Positions 11,031-24,738 of a DNA stretch of 64,000 nucleotides are shown here, piece after piece (the first letter of the stretch is position 1; the number at the start of each line of letters is the position of its first letter). The stretch is from the NCBI GenBank assembly GCA_904066235.2, contig CAJFCV020000001.1:9610001-9674000 (forward strand), written 5' to 3'. The notes under the pieces were generated by a model. The model made no database searches and had not been told where the DNA came from. It worked only from the letters and a program-made list of their open reading frames with translations. Source of the DNA: Bursaphelenchus xylophilus (taxonomy: Eukaryota > Nematoda > Chromadorea > Rhabditida > Aphelenchoididae). Made by a program: the position numbers and the translations under genes.

Positions 11031-11948
11031 TTAGGTTGTTGCAGTACCACTTGGATTCAATCTGGCGAAATCAGTTTCTGATGCAAATTCTTGCGGGAAA
11101 TCGACATCCACTTCTTCGTCATCTATTCCAGTCACCAGATTTTCGTCACTTGTACTTGAAGGGCCGAGTTCGAACCTCTGATAAAGGGTCTGTGTGATCA
11201 AGAGACTTCCGAACAAGACAATCATTAAAACAAAGGTGATCCAGAACTTGTAATCGAACGATCTTGGAACATCCTTGCGCATGACTTGATATGGAATGGG
11301 GACTTCATAACTGGGCAATACAAATGTTTCTAAGAATTCGGGGTCTGAAAATCCTTGAATGGCAGTTTGAATTATAGTAACAGCATTTTCGGTGGTGTTC
11401 ATGATCTGAAAATGAAACGAGATGAATAGGGCTTGTTTTAGAACCATGGCTGAGCATTGGTAAGCTCATTTCTTTTGAATATTCAATTTTAGGTTAAAAT
11501 CACTTACATCATAATTTGCCATTTCAAACGGAAGAATTAAATGAGTTGATAGTGCTTCGACGAACACATTTGACTGGTCTACTGTGCCTTCATCGCTGTA
11601 AAACTGGGCAGTAACATGTTCTTTCCGTTGACTGGTCATGACCCAACATGGAGCGCTAAAATTTATTTCGCATTTGATGTGGGCTTACCTAAAATTATAT
11701 AATTTGACGAAGATCACCAAGTCCTTATCCTTTATCTTGCCGACTTCTGCATTGAAATCTTCGCAGATCTGCCGTACAGTACTGGTGTCGTTAAATTTAA
11801 ATTCCTTCATCACAATTCCCTTTTCACTCAAAGCATCCCTCAGTTTGTCCGAGAACACGTCGATCGGATTGTTGGGACCATGTTGGATAGAGGCATTGAT
11901 GTAACACACAAGAAGGAAATATAAGAACGACCGGTTGGGAAGAAGCAT
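11031..11948 (-). CDS. Type I membrane protein of unknown function
   Basis: Three exons, 11948-11689, 11655-11508 and 11405-11031, join in frame to 260 residues. The start at 11948 gives an N-terminal signal peptide (MLLPNRSFLYFLLVCYINA); an upstream in-frame ATG at 12017 would add 23 residues. The ectodomain of about 165 residues has a few potential N-glycosylation sites (NDT, NFS, NTT) and almost no cysteines. One transmembrane helix (WITFVLMIVLFGSLLIT) is followed by an acidic cytoplasmic tail of about 55 residues. I do not recognise the family. The gene is divergent from a secreted Cys-rich gene whose start is only about 80 bp away, so the two share a promoter region. Confidence 0.65.
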
Positions 11949-12026
11949 AATGAATGGGGAATATTTTTTTGGAGTACAGTTTGGAGAATCTTTTGAGATC
12001 TCTTCCATTTCGACCATTCGATTATC

Positions 12027-12864
12027 ATGCTGGTTCTTTTTTGGTTCGTTTCGCTTGTTTTCTTACAAGTTTATGGACACGGTGAAGATTGCAATCCGCA
12101 GGACAATGATGCAAGTTCAATAATTTGTTGTTCGTCTGACCGTTTTACCCTTTTTAGCGGTTGTTCGAATGTCAGCTGGTTGTGACGGAATCTTTCAGTA
12201 CGGGGCGTGGTATCGAATCCACCGCTAAGTTGATTAAGGACCTCAAAGAGATAACTCATGAGGATTACGGGAAGCAAAAATGCATGTATGTTATTTGGGG
12301 GCTTTTTACCTTAGGAGTTAATGTGATGTAGTGCAATACAAATGGTTTTAGCAACTTCTGGCGCATGACTTTGTGCACCAGAACTTTGAAACCATGCTCA
12401 CAAAATGTTCCGAACTCTCTGATTGAGGAATTGAAAGATACGATTGAGCGGACTTTTGGAGTTTGCAATGGACTTGACGCGAATGGTAAGTCTACTATCT
12501 AAACCATTCATGTTGTTCATCATACTGCTATTTATGGATTTTTTTTGGTTTCAGCCACCAAGGAGCTGGTCAAATGCAATTCATTTGTGCAGGGAGGAAC
12601 CTGCAGTCAGCATCTTGAAAGGCCTTGCGAGTAAATTTTTTGTCTCTTACCTATATTCAGATTATTTATTTACCTGCTTCTACTTTCAGTCCATCTTATT
12701 TTGATTGCCTCTATCATTACGTTGACCGCGAATGCGTCGAATTGAATCGAGACGGCCGTCAATTACTCTGTTATCTGGTTGGATGGCAAACCAAAGAAGT
12801 TTGTCTTTATCACTCCATTTGCACCCAAGAAAAGTGGACCAAGGAGGTTCACTATCACTATTAA
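12027..12864 (+). CDS. Secreted cysteine-rich protein with a GC-AG intron
   Basis: Five exons, 12027-12110, 12158-12285, 12352-12485, 12555-12630 and 12690-12864, join in frame to 198 residues. The signal peptide is MLVLFWFVSLVFLQVYG. The mature chain has 14 cysteines with spacing such as LCTRTLKPC and CSQHLERPC, reminiscent of nematode secreted DUF19-like/T20D4.11-like families, but I cannot assign it. The first intron (12111-12157) has no usable GT donor in the right phase. The sequence GAT|GCAAGT gives a consensus GC donor and restores the only long open frame. The second intron uses GTATGT and TTTTAG. There is no transmembrane segment after the signal peptide, so it is probably extracellular. 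Confidence 0.6.
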
Positions 12865-15800
12865 TCCATGTGATTTTACTATGAAATAACCGTCGAATAA
12901 ATTGGGAATCTGGTATTGTCAATATGAGATCATTTGGTGGTAAATGCAACGTAAAGAATCGATGATTTACTCATTTCATGGGGTTTCTGAGATGTGGTTG
13001 TTATGTTGTTTGGGAGTTATTGGTACGGATGTTCTCCCTTTTCAGGAACAGCCGTAGAAATACCTCACAGACAACGACAATACAACGTTTTATCGATCAG
13101 GGTTTGAATGAAGCAGTAGAGTAGTTAATATTAGGTAAATCCGGGCCAATCGACGGAAGTATTCCAGGATAATTCTCCATGAGAGTTACACTGAAACTGC
13201 CGATATTTCGCGGACGGTTGTCATCAACTCTCGGCAGGTAGGAACCGCAAAGCGGCTCATTTTTTCAGTCTAGACGCAACCGTCTGAAACAAAAAAGTGC
13301 CTTGGCGCCAGCGACAGAACCCTTCGGATAAACAGTAGTCCAATCGACTCTTTAATATCTTCCAAAACTGATCAAGACGGTCTCAGAAACTCATGAATCC
13401 ACCACCAATTGCCGAGTCGAGTGCCAAGCCCTTCCCTGAAAAGAGCAGTTTCGAGTATTAAGAGAAACTTAATCAAAAGACTATTTCCATTTGACTGTAG
13501 ACGTATGGGGTAGAAGAAACTTTGTTTCAGAACAACGTGGGATGAATCTCTGCCCTCGCCGGCGGTAACAGATACAATATCCGTGCTCGACCAAATTACT
13601 TTTGTATCCGCAATTAAGTCCGTCTGGCCCCGCATGGGTTTAATCGCCATTACTTTTTTGACATTCATACTGTGAATGTAATTATGGATAAGAGATTAAA
13701 GTACCAAATAATTGTTGTAAAGTCATCCGGGTTCCAATTTTTGAATTAGTAAAATGCGTTTGTTTGTTTTATGCTGCAGTAAGATGACAAGACGGCAAAA
13801 AATCGGGAAGAAAGTCGCAATCGACGTATTGTAATTTCGAAGGCTTCTGAGGACGTTTCAGCCTTTATTTGGCCTAAAAACACCCTGTTTTAGACGTTGA
13901 TTTCACTCGTTTCGTCCCTGATTTGATAGACATTGTCCTGTTAAACGCATCAAAGCCGCTGTTCAGACTGAAAGATCAAGCGGAATGAGGAACGAGATGT
14001 CCGACAACATGCCACTCTGTTGTCCATTCGGCCGAAAAAACCGCTTGTTCCCGAACAAATGACTCGAAACGCCCGGGTCCGTTGATCTGTTGGGCCGCCG
14101 ATCATTCATTTTAATTGGGATAACACGAGAGTTTTATGGCTACATCTTCTCTGTTCATGGGGCTTGTTCGGCCGCTGTTTACGACCCATCCAGTTGGGGT
14201 TTTGGGGTTTAGTGGTTGTTGGTGCGATTGGCCTTGGTTTGGAGGTGATATTGGCGGATTTAAGTGATTTTTGGGGGAGATTTTGGGCGTTTGTAAGCTT
14301 GAAAACTGGTTGTTTGAAGAAACTATTGCGCAAGGTTGTCATCATCAGGCGCTATTTGTTAGTTAGAATAGAATAATACGCTGCCATAAACAAAATTTAC
14401 CGGTCTAGTACAATATAAAAATCTTTGGTCAGGTCGATTTTTGATCTGTAATTCGAGACCGTGACCAACTCTTAGCACTTTCTGCACCAGGTCGGTTTTC
14501 AATTTTGCTTCCGACTTGTCACAACTGTCGTCTTGGATTGTCAAAACCTCAAAATTTAAAAACTTCCCTTCTCTTCTCTGCTCGAATAGTTTCGTTTTTC
14601 TGATTAGTTTTTGCAGGATGTCACATGTAAATCATTTCTAATTTCGCCGCTCGGATGATAATGCTTACCGAAATTCCCCGTATAACTCAAAAGTTCTTCG
14701 CCGGAAGTGGCCAAATAAAAAGGCCAAAAGGTCATCATAGAATAGAAAACATACCGACGTAAATATTAGGCTCTAAAAATATTCACTTTGTGTTCATCAT
14801 TACGTCTAATCGTTCCGTTAGAATGCTCTTTGGTGTGCCGTGTTTTATTCACTTCATTGGGAGATTTCTGCCAAAGTGCCCGAGGAAGTTTTCGTGAAGT
14901 CGACGGGGAGGAAACGTCTGGATATTGCGAACACTTATGTCAGCGGAAGTGAATAATCTTGTTAAAGAAAACATTTTTGTAGACTGGAAGGCTTTGTTGG
15001 GCAAATTCCCGGACTTTTGGGTGTTTCTGACGTGCTTTCGTCAAATAATTGTGGTGCAAAAAATCACTTTTCGGCCCCAACCTTTGGTTTCTGCTTTGAG
15101 GAATGATTGGGAGATGCCGGAGTAAAATTTTATTCTAAATCTTGATCAATGTCATCAAATTGAAGTAAGTAGATGCTTGAGGCTCGTGCACTTCAGAAAC
15201 CCCTAAGGTTTTGTGATCGGGAATTGTCAAAACTTGAGACGGGAAGTTCAGTTTAGAAACACTAGGCAAGTCGAGCGAGCAAGTTCCCTACAAAAAGTAA
15301 AATTTTTCCCCGAAGAAGCGGAAGAGCTATTGACTGAACCCACGGCTACCCATTCTTACAAGTTTTTTTCTTGCCAAGAAGACCGTTGAATTTCGGCTAC
15401 CGCTAAAAAGTTAGAGATAAGAGTTTTAGGGGTCATTTACAGTTAGTTCAAAAACTATGTGCCAAACTTTGAGCAAAACTGAATGCATGAAAGTTATTAT
15501 TTCCACTCTGGCGGTTGAATGATACACTTCGCTACTGCCACAAACAAAATGAAGGGTGCATTTTTCATCAAAACATTCCGAACGCTGCTCCAGAAACTTT
15601 TATCTTATTATCCAACAAAGCAAAACTCGATTTCCCCTAAAAGATTTACTTTCGAAGAGCAAGAGTTTACAACGCTTTTCTTTGTTTTATCAAGCGAGGC
15701 CTTCCCTCAACTACATTACTATTTTACTGTCCCAGCCTTCCAATTATAGCGCCCAATCTTTTGCCATCCCCCTTAACGCGATAATCCCGTTTGCTTGGCT

Positions 15801-18800
15801 CGATTTCAGCACAAATATGCGCATAGACAAATAAGAAACAAACCCGCTTCTCTCATCCCTACTAGTTTTCTTCAGGAAAAAAATAAATATATTCAGAAAC
15901 CTTTTGCTCCCATTTTGAGTAGTTCCGGATGAGAGAAATTCCATTTCGACCTTTAGGCGTTTTTTGCCAATTTATTGGCCGGAAAAGATTGGCCAAACTA
16001 CAGGGGTCATCGTTTTGGGGTACCAATTTTGGGTTAATGGTTTTTTTTCGCAGGTAAAATGGACTTGAGATTACTCCTACTCTATTGGATGACGCATGTC
16101 TGCGTTGTGTTTGGCAAGTTGAATGAGCTGTTTTTTCCTCATCTTGAGACAATTTTTACTCATTTTGTCTTGAATTTTCCGACTAGAGAACTTTTAAATA
16201 AGGTATTCAATTGCTTGGAATGAATTTTCAAGATATTCAACGATTTTCTTGCTAGAGAGTACACGGAATGAGGAGAGTCTGACTCACCGTCATTAATTTA
16301 AGACTCATCAGCAAATAATCGAGTGGAAAAATAATGTTCTAAACTTGGGTCGATTTTCATACAGTCCTTGCTCCTTCCTTACCCACTTTTTGTTCATGAC
16401 TTTACATAACTTTCCATTTGGTCTCAAACTTGGATCAATCCCATTCCTCAAACATTTTGAGTTTTGAAATTTTACCGTTATTGGAATGTCCCTCAATTCG
16501 ATTTGCTCTTCCAGCCCCAGGGCGAACGCGGAAACGTTGGCGGAATCTCCCAAGAATTGGATTTGCCCTCCGGCTTCTCGCGTCTGTGCCTCAATATCCG
16601 GCGCGGTGATTGAATAAGAAGCGAAAAAGCAAACGAAAAAACAAAACCAAACGCATAACCAAATGTGCAAAACGCTTGGGGTTGAATTATTCATGGCAAA
16701 GTTGGGGAACTTTGGTAATTTTTACTTTTTCGATTACTCTTTCGCTCTGAAAATTACTTCTAACTGGTAATGACAGTTGCGTCATGACCTAGATGGCTCT
16801 TCAGGACCATTAATTTGTCGAACTCACCGTGCTGAACTTGTTTTTGGACGTCTAATTTGAGGCGTCTAAACGTTCTTGAAGGTTGGCCCAGGTTTACTTA
16901 TTTCTGTGGTGGCCGTCAGCGGAGGTGTTTGAAGTACAGAGCAATTAACGGGTTTGGAAAAAAAACTGAAATTGGAATTACCATCCTCTAATCAGGGAGA
17001 CTTTCACATGACGGCCAGCGTTGTCTAAACTTTGCACGCAGCTCCTAAGCCGGCCAAAAATTTTTTAAACGCTTCGACTACCCTCTTTATGAGTTCACAA
17101 ACAACTTTTGCATTATCCCATTCGAACTTTTAACCTCTTCCTTTCGAACTATGATGTGTAGAACAGCCTCTCCACAACAAATCCATAGAATCCAGGGAGA
17201 AGTTGGTCGACCCATCTTCTTTATTTTTTACCTCCTTTTCACCTCGCTTCTCCAATTATGCAAAGCTTCACCCCGAACAATGCCCTGCTTCTTGCAACGT
17301 GCAGACTAATGACACCATAAAACAAACTTTCCAGTTTATTTTCGGTCGCAGGCACAAAATGGATTGCCATTGCGTCATCAGGAGGGAGCACCTGGCCCGG
17401 GTAATCGGCGGCAAGATTAAGCGTTTTTTAATTTTTATTCGATAAAAACAGCCGAAGGTTCCTAGATGACGTGGGGTGCAGGGTTGGGTGGCCCGGGGTC
17501 AACCTTATTATGAACCCCATGTGGGGGTGTTTGCAAGTTTTTCCAGATAGCTGTCGTTTTGCGGCTTCAACAAAGATGTCATCAAAATTTTCCGTGTATG
17601 CGCAAAAGAGTTTCAGCTCATGCAAAAAAGACCGTTGGAATTTCGGACGCCCCTCAAAATGCTAGTTTGAACCCTCATTGACTGCATTGTAGTTGCAGAA
17701 CTTATTCCTAAACGCGTTAGCAAGACATGTCACACATTTTAGCAGCCTCTTCTCCTCGGTTATCAAGAACGTTCCGTTTATCAATACGTCTGTTCCAATC
17801 AATTTTTCATGTATGTATTGAATGGCAAAAGCCTGCAACCTGAGGTTCAGATCTCGGTCCGGAAATGTAACTTTTCCGTACATTTCCGTGTTCTGATAGT
17901 TACGTGGAAAAAACGATTTGTCACTTAGGCCCGAGAAGTTCCAGGGATCTTTTTTTTTGATAAATCGGTGACGAATTGCGAGCGATTCCACGACCCGAAA
18001 AGCGATCCGCCCGAGGGCCGAAATAAATTATTTCCGACGAATTGGAGGCCATCAATCCTGATCCCGACATCCCTCTTACAGCGCCCTCAAGTCTCAAATT
18101 AAAAGTTCCCGGAGTTTTTTGTTTACGTTCCGACTTTCAGCATGTTGTGGGGGATATCAATCGGCGATTGATTTGGCTACGTAATTGTTGACTTCCTGGT
18201 GTTTTGAAATGAAGCTGGGGGTTATAGGGGGTTCTTGAGACGTCGAACTTTCGATGAAAATCGGAAAAAATTGATTGCTAGACGACATGTTAATCGTTGA
18301 AAATTTTCGCTTGATCATTTTCGAGGCATTCAATATATTCCGCAATCATTTTCTGCCGAGAAGAGAGTGCGCAAATTGGGGAGATCGGCAGAGGTTTTCG
18401 AACTAAAAAATTCACTCTTAAATCTCCGTTGTTTCGTTTCTGTAAACCGTGTTCTAAAAGTCTCACATTTATTTTGAAAAAGTGTAGTTTATGAAGCAGG
18501 GTTTTGTAGGCCGAAAGTTGTCAGAAATTTGATACTTTCCGACGTTTTCAGGATGCGACTTGGCGCGTCAATGCTAGACATCTTTCCAATCAATTTTTCA
18601 AAAAATGCACGTAGGGTCAAAAACACTTCTGGCCCGTAGAATTACCTATGTCTATCGCTTCAAGGGATGCTTCAGTTGTTTGAATCACCGTAATTTTCCA
18701 AACCCTAATCTATTACAAGCTAGTTTCTTTATTTTCAAGCTGTTATCGTGATAAGTTTCCCTTTATTTATCGGCATAACGTAGGTGTTTGATTGATTCGA

Positions 18801-21800
18801 AGTTGGATTTGGACGTCCCTGTCCCAATATTTTTAGGGTTCGTTTGTTTCACTTTTTTATAATCTTGAGAAAATCTTCCCTGTTCTAATCAATTTTTAGC
18901 TCAGAGGATGACTTGGGGTCTTCGAATACGTTTCTAACACTAACAGCATTAGAAATGTTGTATTTTACCCCAGCCTCTCCCTCATTCTTTGTCCAGTGTA
19001 ATTCCAAGTTTGTGGGTGTCAGAGGGGGCTTACTTTCGGCCGCATCTTAAAGTCGTTTTGCGCTGAAGATGGTGGTCTTAACGATAATTCTTTTTGTTTT
19101 GTGACACACGATGGGTTTCTTTTCGGGTGGTCGATTGGGGTCAGGGTGCAATTGGGAGGCCAAGCTTGCGATTTTAGTCCTAAATTGCCTCCGGAAACTT
19201 CAGAATTTCTCAAAGTAGCTTGTCGGGAAAATAACAAGCACAATTTCGCTGGGCCGATCGCATCGCTGAGGTGAAAAGAAATTTGATTTTGCGGCGATAC
19301 AGTTCATTTTCTCGGCGGCGATGCGATTTTCGATGCTACAGAGAGCTCACTATTTTTCCGACAGATCGATAATGGAAAGGTTTCGTGTCTGATTTTATAA
19401 GATTACTTTTGTAGTGTAACTTTTTCGCTCAATTATTATTAATATTGCAATATTTTTAATGGTTTTTAAACTTTTCGCTTCCCCAACGATGCTCTCTCCT
19501 ATGTTATCGCCCGACCTTCCTAGCGCCCTTTAAACTCTCCAACGAGCACCCAATTTCCTCCAACGATTTGGCCCAAACAATGAACTGTTTCTTCCAAACA
19601 TACGTCGTGCCGGGACATTAATTTTAGCACCAGTATTGCTATAAACATTCGGAAAAATAACTTACTTTTGTTTTGGGGAAATCTTCTTTTTCGCTTAAAG
19701 CATTTGAAGATTAGAGGCGCCAAATTCGCATTTTGGGCCGCTCTTTCTTGATGGAATCGTCGAGTGCGTGATGTCACCTCTTCTCATGGATTAGGCTGCT
19801 GTGTTTGCGGTGATTTTGGAGGGTTGCGTATGTCGTATTTTTAGGGCTTTTGCCGACTTATCGTATGGCAAATTTCGGGATAAAGAAATAAATGTGTAAG
19901 ATATACTGTCATAAATCTCATCACACTCTATTCTTTGAAATTCATCTCCAAAAGTCCGAACTCCATTCTCAAGATCATCTTTCCTCCGATTGTTGCAGCC
20001 TTTAACTTCTCTTATCTTTCCTGAAACAAGAGCCCGCTGAGCTACAAATGACGTTCTGTCCCCGAAGGACATTTTGAGGTTAGATGTAACGATATACTCT
20101 TGAGAGGCTTAAGTAAAGCCGCTAAATTTGGAGACTGTAACTTGAGATTACACTAACGGTTTAAATATAAACTACGGTTATTCGGTTTGAATTGGGGATT
20201 AAATACTCTGCAGAGAGATGTATTTAAAGAGAGTTTTTAGAGCGGATTGTAGGTGATTCAAACCGTAATTCAAGTCCAAGTCGTCTGACATGTTGCCGGC
20301 TCTGAATTTTGACTTTTTGCTGGGTTACAGTAGTCGCAGTCCTTTACAAAAGTTCAGCGGATAACGAACTTCCTTGCCTCAAAATATTTTTTGATCTTTT
20401 TTGATTTTGCCGTCCACAACCTTCTCAGTATCCTGGCCTATCCCATGTCGCCAGGTCCCCAATCCCCGCATCTTTCTGCCCAATTTCCCAAAACCATGCA
20501 GGCATTCTTCCTCGGCCATTGTCTTTGAACCCGCCAGGTCCACAGATTCGGAGATGTTTCGACGCCTGAGGGGGAAAGTAGTGGAGCGTGGTGGTGTTCT
20601 GAAGAAGAGCACAACTTATTGAGTCCTCAAAAACCCGAAAAGGGCAATAATTTTTTTCGCGGAGGGATTTGGGAAAAGTTATTCGAATTTTTTCCGACCT
20701 ACAACACAACGGGTAAACAGCCAGCTCAAATGGCACGATTTCCGAGCTACTGAAGTGCTTGTGACGGTAGGAGTTAAGTTACTGTTTACTGATTATGTCT
20801 CGGACGTCATTTTTGAGAAAAGTCTGACATTGCACTGTGCGGCGGCGTGTGTTTTCGAATAAATTTTGAATCATTAGTATTTTGCCGATATTATTTTTGA
20901 AATCTTCAACGTATACTTTTTCGTCATCACTAATCATTTCTCACTATAAAAATATGAAATAACCGAAAGAACGGCTTTCAATTTACTCATCTATTCATTC
21001 CGACATCCATAACCTTCCTCTTATATTTATTATAACGTCACTTCATGAATGGCTCCGAGTACCCAGTAGTGGGCTAATCATCTTACGATGACAACTTTCA
21101 GCAATATTTACCTTATGTCCGATATAAAAGTCGAACGAATTGTCTTTAATTGCCGCTTTCCCTCATTTACGGCTCTCAATTTACTTTGATTAGTGCTTTT
21201 TATTTTTTAATGGGGTTGATCCTGGCTAATGGCCGCAGGGCTTTTGAAACGAGCCTTGGATTTGGGCTAAGAGCTGAATTTGACCACTAATACAACCTTG
21301 GGTTATTTTTCAGAAGATTTTTTTGATGATACTGTACTAGATTGCCCAACGAATTACCCGCCCGTGGCCGATCACGGAGTTGTGGTTGTTTTTCGAGGGC
21401 CGACAGATGTGAGCGGGACCTTTGACTTTTGGGGCTCGCATAAGTTTTTTGTTTGGGGCCTAAAAATAATGCAAAAATGGGGGATTTGACGTTACTTTGG
21501 ATTAGATTTCTTGCAAAGAAGATAATGAAGGTCTAGACCGAGGAAGTAGATTCTTCGACAGTATCATAAATATACAAGAAATCTTCTTTAAAGTTAACAC
21601 GTCTTAAATATTGGCTGTTTTTTCATCTTTTTTTTATATGTATCGCTTATTACTGTATCCCATCTTACCGTTTCTTAGCTTTTTCAACTCCCACAATGTG
21701 TTATGATGTTTTCTGCAAAGAAACCCCTTCGTATTTTATGAAACGTTTCTTTTCCCTCGATTATTTGAAGATTGCGGCCGAAAAGTCTTGGCCGCGGCCC

Positions 21801-24738
21801 TTGAGGAAGACCCAATAACCGAATTCTCACCAATCTAGAACAAAAAATATTTTATGCGGTGCGTGCCCGTGGTCTTTATTCCAGAAGTCTTCACGCTGAA
21901 TTGGATGGGAAACCGTGTTTGTTGGAGAAGGCGTTTAAAAATCGTTTGCTCATTTGCCACGCGCTTGGAGCGTGACTGGGCCATGTTGGCAACGCGGCCG
22001 ACAGGTTTCTGATTTATTGGGACTGAAGGGGGCGTGCGGGTCCAAGTATGGGCCACGTTATATTCACCATGACGCTGAGTGCCCAATTTTGATGACTTTA
22101 CTTTTTAAATGAAATATTGCATGGAAAAACTCGAGTTTCAAAGTGTGTAGCCCTCACAGTTACATCTTTTAACATCCACCAGCTTTCCCTCAATTTCGCA
22201 ACTTCATTATCATCTCGAATTCTTGCTCCGGGCTTGCATTTCACTTCTATTGGATCAGAAAAAGGGAATATTAAATAAGTGCGAAGTGTGGATGACAACG
22301 CGGCCCCGATGCCTCCGGGGAAATCACTTTCTTTTTGTCGGGAAAATAAGTTTTCGAAAAAAGTATTGGATTTCAACGTGCTGATAATACGCCGGATGTA
22401 TAGTCAGGCGTTGGGGCCATGGATCAGAAGAGGGTTTAGAGGGTCTGATCGATCATTAGCTGCATTCACAGAGAGTTTAGGTGGCTTGGTTTCAGCTAAA
22501 AATTCTCGAGGTGTAGTTGAGATATCACAATTATGATTTCCAACAATATTTTGGTAGACCCTCTAAAATAATATCTAATCAATTTTTAGCCCTAAAATCC
22601 CGTTTTTTAGGGCAAATCTTCACCTTTTGCCCTCTCAAAATTCGAGTATAATCCCATAAATCATGTTATCCGCGCAGATTTATAAATTCTTTTGTGCGCG
22701 TTGATAAATTTATACTAAACCCAATAAAACCCCTTTCTTTCCAGAACTCAAACAAGTCCCTAAATCCAATGCCAACGTTCAGAGGTCAAAAGGAAGTTGG
22801 CAACATACTTAATATGGTTCTGGGAAGCGCTTTATATTGCACTAGAGTCATAGAAGTGGACTTGGGCAACAAGGGATTAGATAAAGGATATACTGTCAGC
22901 AGGAGCGCTTTTTTGTTAGGTGTTTTTGTGTTGGCCGCGTTTTACCAAACTGTTTGACGGAATATTCCATTGGGACGCGGTTTTTAATCAGTTTACGGAA
23001 CTGTATTACACTTTACATCTTGCGATTTTTCAAACTTCATTTTCAAAATTTGGATACTTCATTGAACAAGCCGTTTTTTTACCAAGTTCAAAGTATACCA
23101 GTTGTACTATATTTTTTCGTATGATCTCATCAGGCCCAACATAAAATGCTCCATTAATTATGCTTTATGTTTTGAGCCATCAATTTCCATAGTAATTTGC
23201 TCGGACTTGGATTTCGTTTGGCTTCGTTTTATTTATGATTGTTTGTAATCACGTTGAATTTGATTTACATCTATTACAATGACTCTGCAAGGGACTAGAA
23301 AGTGACATTAGATTCGAGAGGAAACAAATTTGACCTTTAATAATTTTTCAATAATTTTCTGTTGTGTAGTTGTCTTTCTTGCCTTGCTCTTTTCCTCTCA
23401 ATACTCTCTTACACTCCCAAGAATCAATGCAAAATACTTTTGGCTTCATCGTATTTTACAACTTTTTTTTATTTTTCCCCACTCATAATTTTACTGAACC
23501 CCCTTTCAAATTTGATGACGCAGATTTATCCCTGATTTGATAGGGAAATGAAATGTTTTAAGAAGCTAAAAAGTTCTTGTAAACTTGTCGAGTTTCATGC
23601 GTAAACATCTCCATCTGAAGTGGTTCCCATGTTCATTGGATTAAGTTGTTGGGGATAGTCATGTTCGCCGAATTCGGGGATTTGAATTTTGAACTTTATG
23701 GGGATTTTTTTCTTACATCTAGATTACTTTAGATGTAATATTGAGAGCGCTAATTTCTGTTTTTCACCTCTTAGGCTATACTTTCTACTGTGCAATTACT
23801 TTTGCAAATGTCCATTTCTATTTACGTCCTAGACAATTAATTTTTTGTCACCCTTTTACAGGCTATAGTTTACAAATTCGCTACCAACAGCTAGTAATTT
23901 TAATACCTGTTCAAGACGTTCAATTATCTTAATTTTGTCTTTACTTCCCCCTTTCTTAAACTCCTTCTATGATCTCCCCAAGGGACCCCCTCCCCAGAAT
24001 TCAAACCCACATATCCGTGGAATTCCATCAAAAATTTTATAAAATTTTTCAAAAAACGTCCAAACCGGAACGCAAATTAATTCGCTCTAGGATGCGCCGA
24101 GCTGAATGATTTGACACATCTTGTCAACGACGTCGTTTGGGGAATTTCAGGATAATAAATTTTCCGCTAGCCGGCTTTCCCGGCCCCGAGGGGCTGTGGC
24201 GACAGTTCGGCGACCATTCGCTTTTTATTTTTGGGTACTTGTTTCAAGTTATGTCATTTTATGATGTTTCGGGGATTCAAAAAGAAAAAGATTTTTTGTT
24301 CTATTGTTATATTTGGAGTTGATATTGCAGACAATACGAGAATTGGGAGGGCTTCTTGCTGGGATTCCAAAATATTTCTTTTGAGAATTAATTTGAAGCT
24401 TGTAGGAAACCCCAAAGTATTTTTTTTGTTTTTGGATACATTTAGTTTTGCCTATTTCTAAGACGCGCGTTTTAATACCTAATTTATCGCTTTTGATGGC
24501 ATTCCCAATTTTTCTCCTCAGTGGTCCTATATCCATAGCATTAGCTCGAAGCTATGATGTCCATGTTTGCCTACCACCAACAACGTTAATTATAACAAAC
24601 CCGTAATCCCCGCGAATTCGTGCATTCAAGAATACTAATTCTGTCGTACTCACTCGTATATTTTCAGTGCAAAACGGCGCAACACAACGACAACAATACG
24701 GTTCTTACATCGTGTTTCACCTGGCGACCGGTTCGAGG
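12865..24738. other. About 12-kb gene desert
   Basis: No exon with convincing splice sites or family similarity was found on either strand. It contains one inverted-repeat element (about 19219-19368) and a half-site of the same family near 22339. Scattered GC-richer patches, for example near 20400-20600, break up otherwise AT-rich DNA. The final part (24661-24738) holds a TTTTCAG acceptor at 24661-24667, likely the 5' splice-leader site of the channel gene. Distal enhancers or unspliced 5' exons of that gene could lie here. Confidence 0.5.
19219..19368. mobile_element. MITE-like inverted repeat, second copy
   Basis: About 150 bp beginning TTGTCGGGAAAATAAC and ending TATTTTTCCGACAG, the same termini as the element at 4062-4180 but with a diverged interior that includes repeated GCGATGCGAT-like motifs. 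Noncoding and probably immobile. Confidence 0.6.

Noticed and set aside
16308..16694. Minus-strand open frame with a signal-peptide-like start and a possible donor near 16468
   Set aside because: No downstream exon could be found and the rest of the frame looks noncoding; kept out of the gene list.
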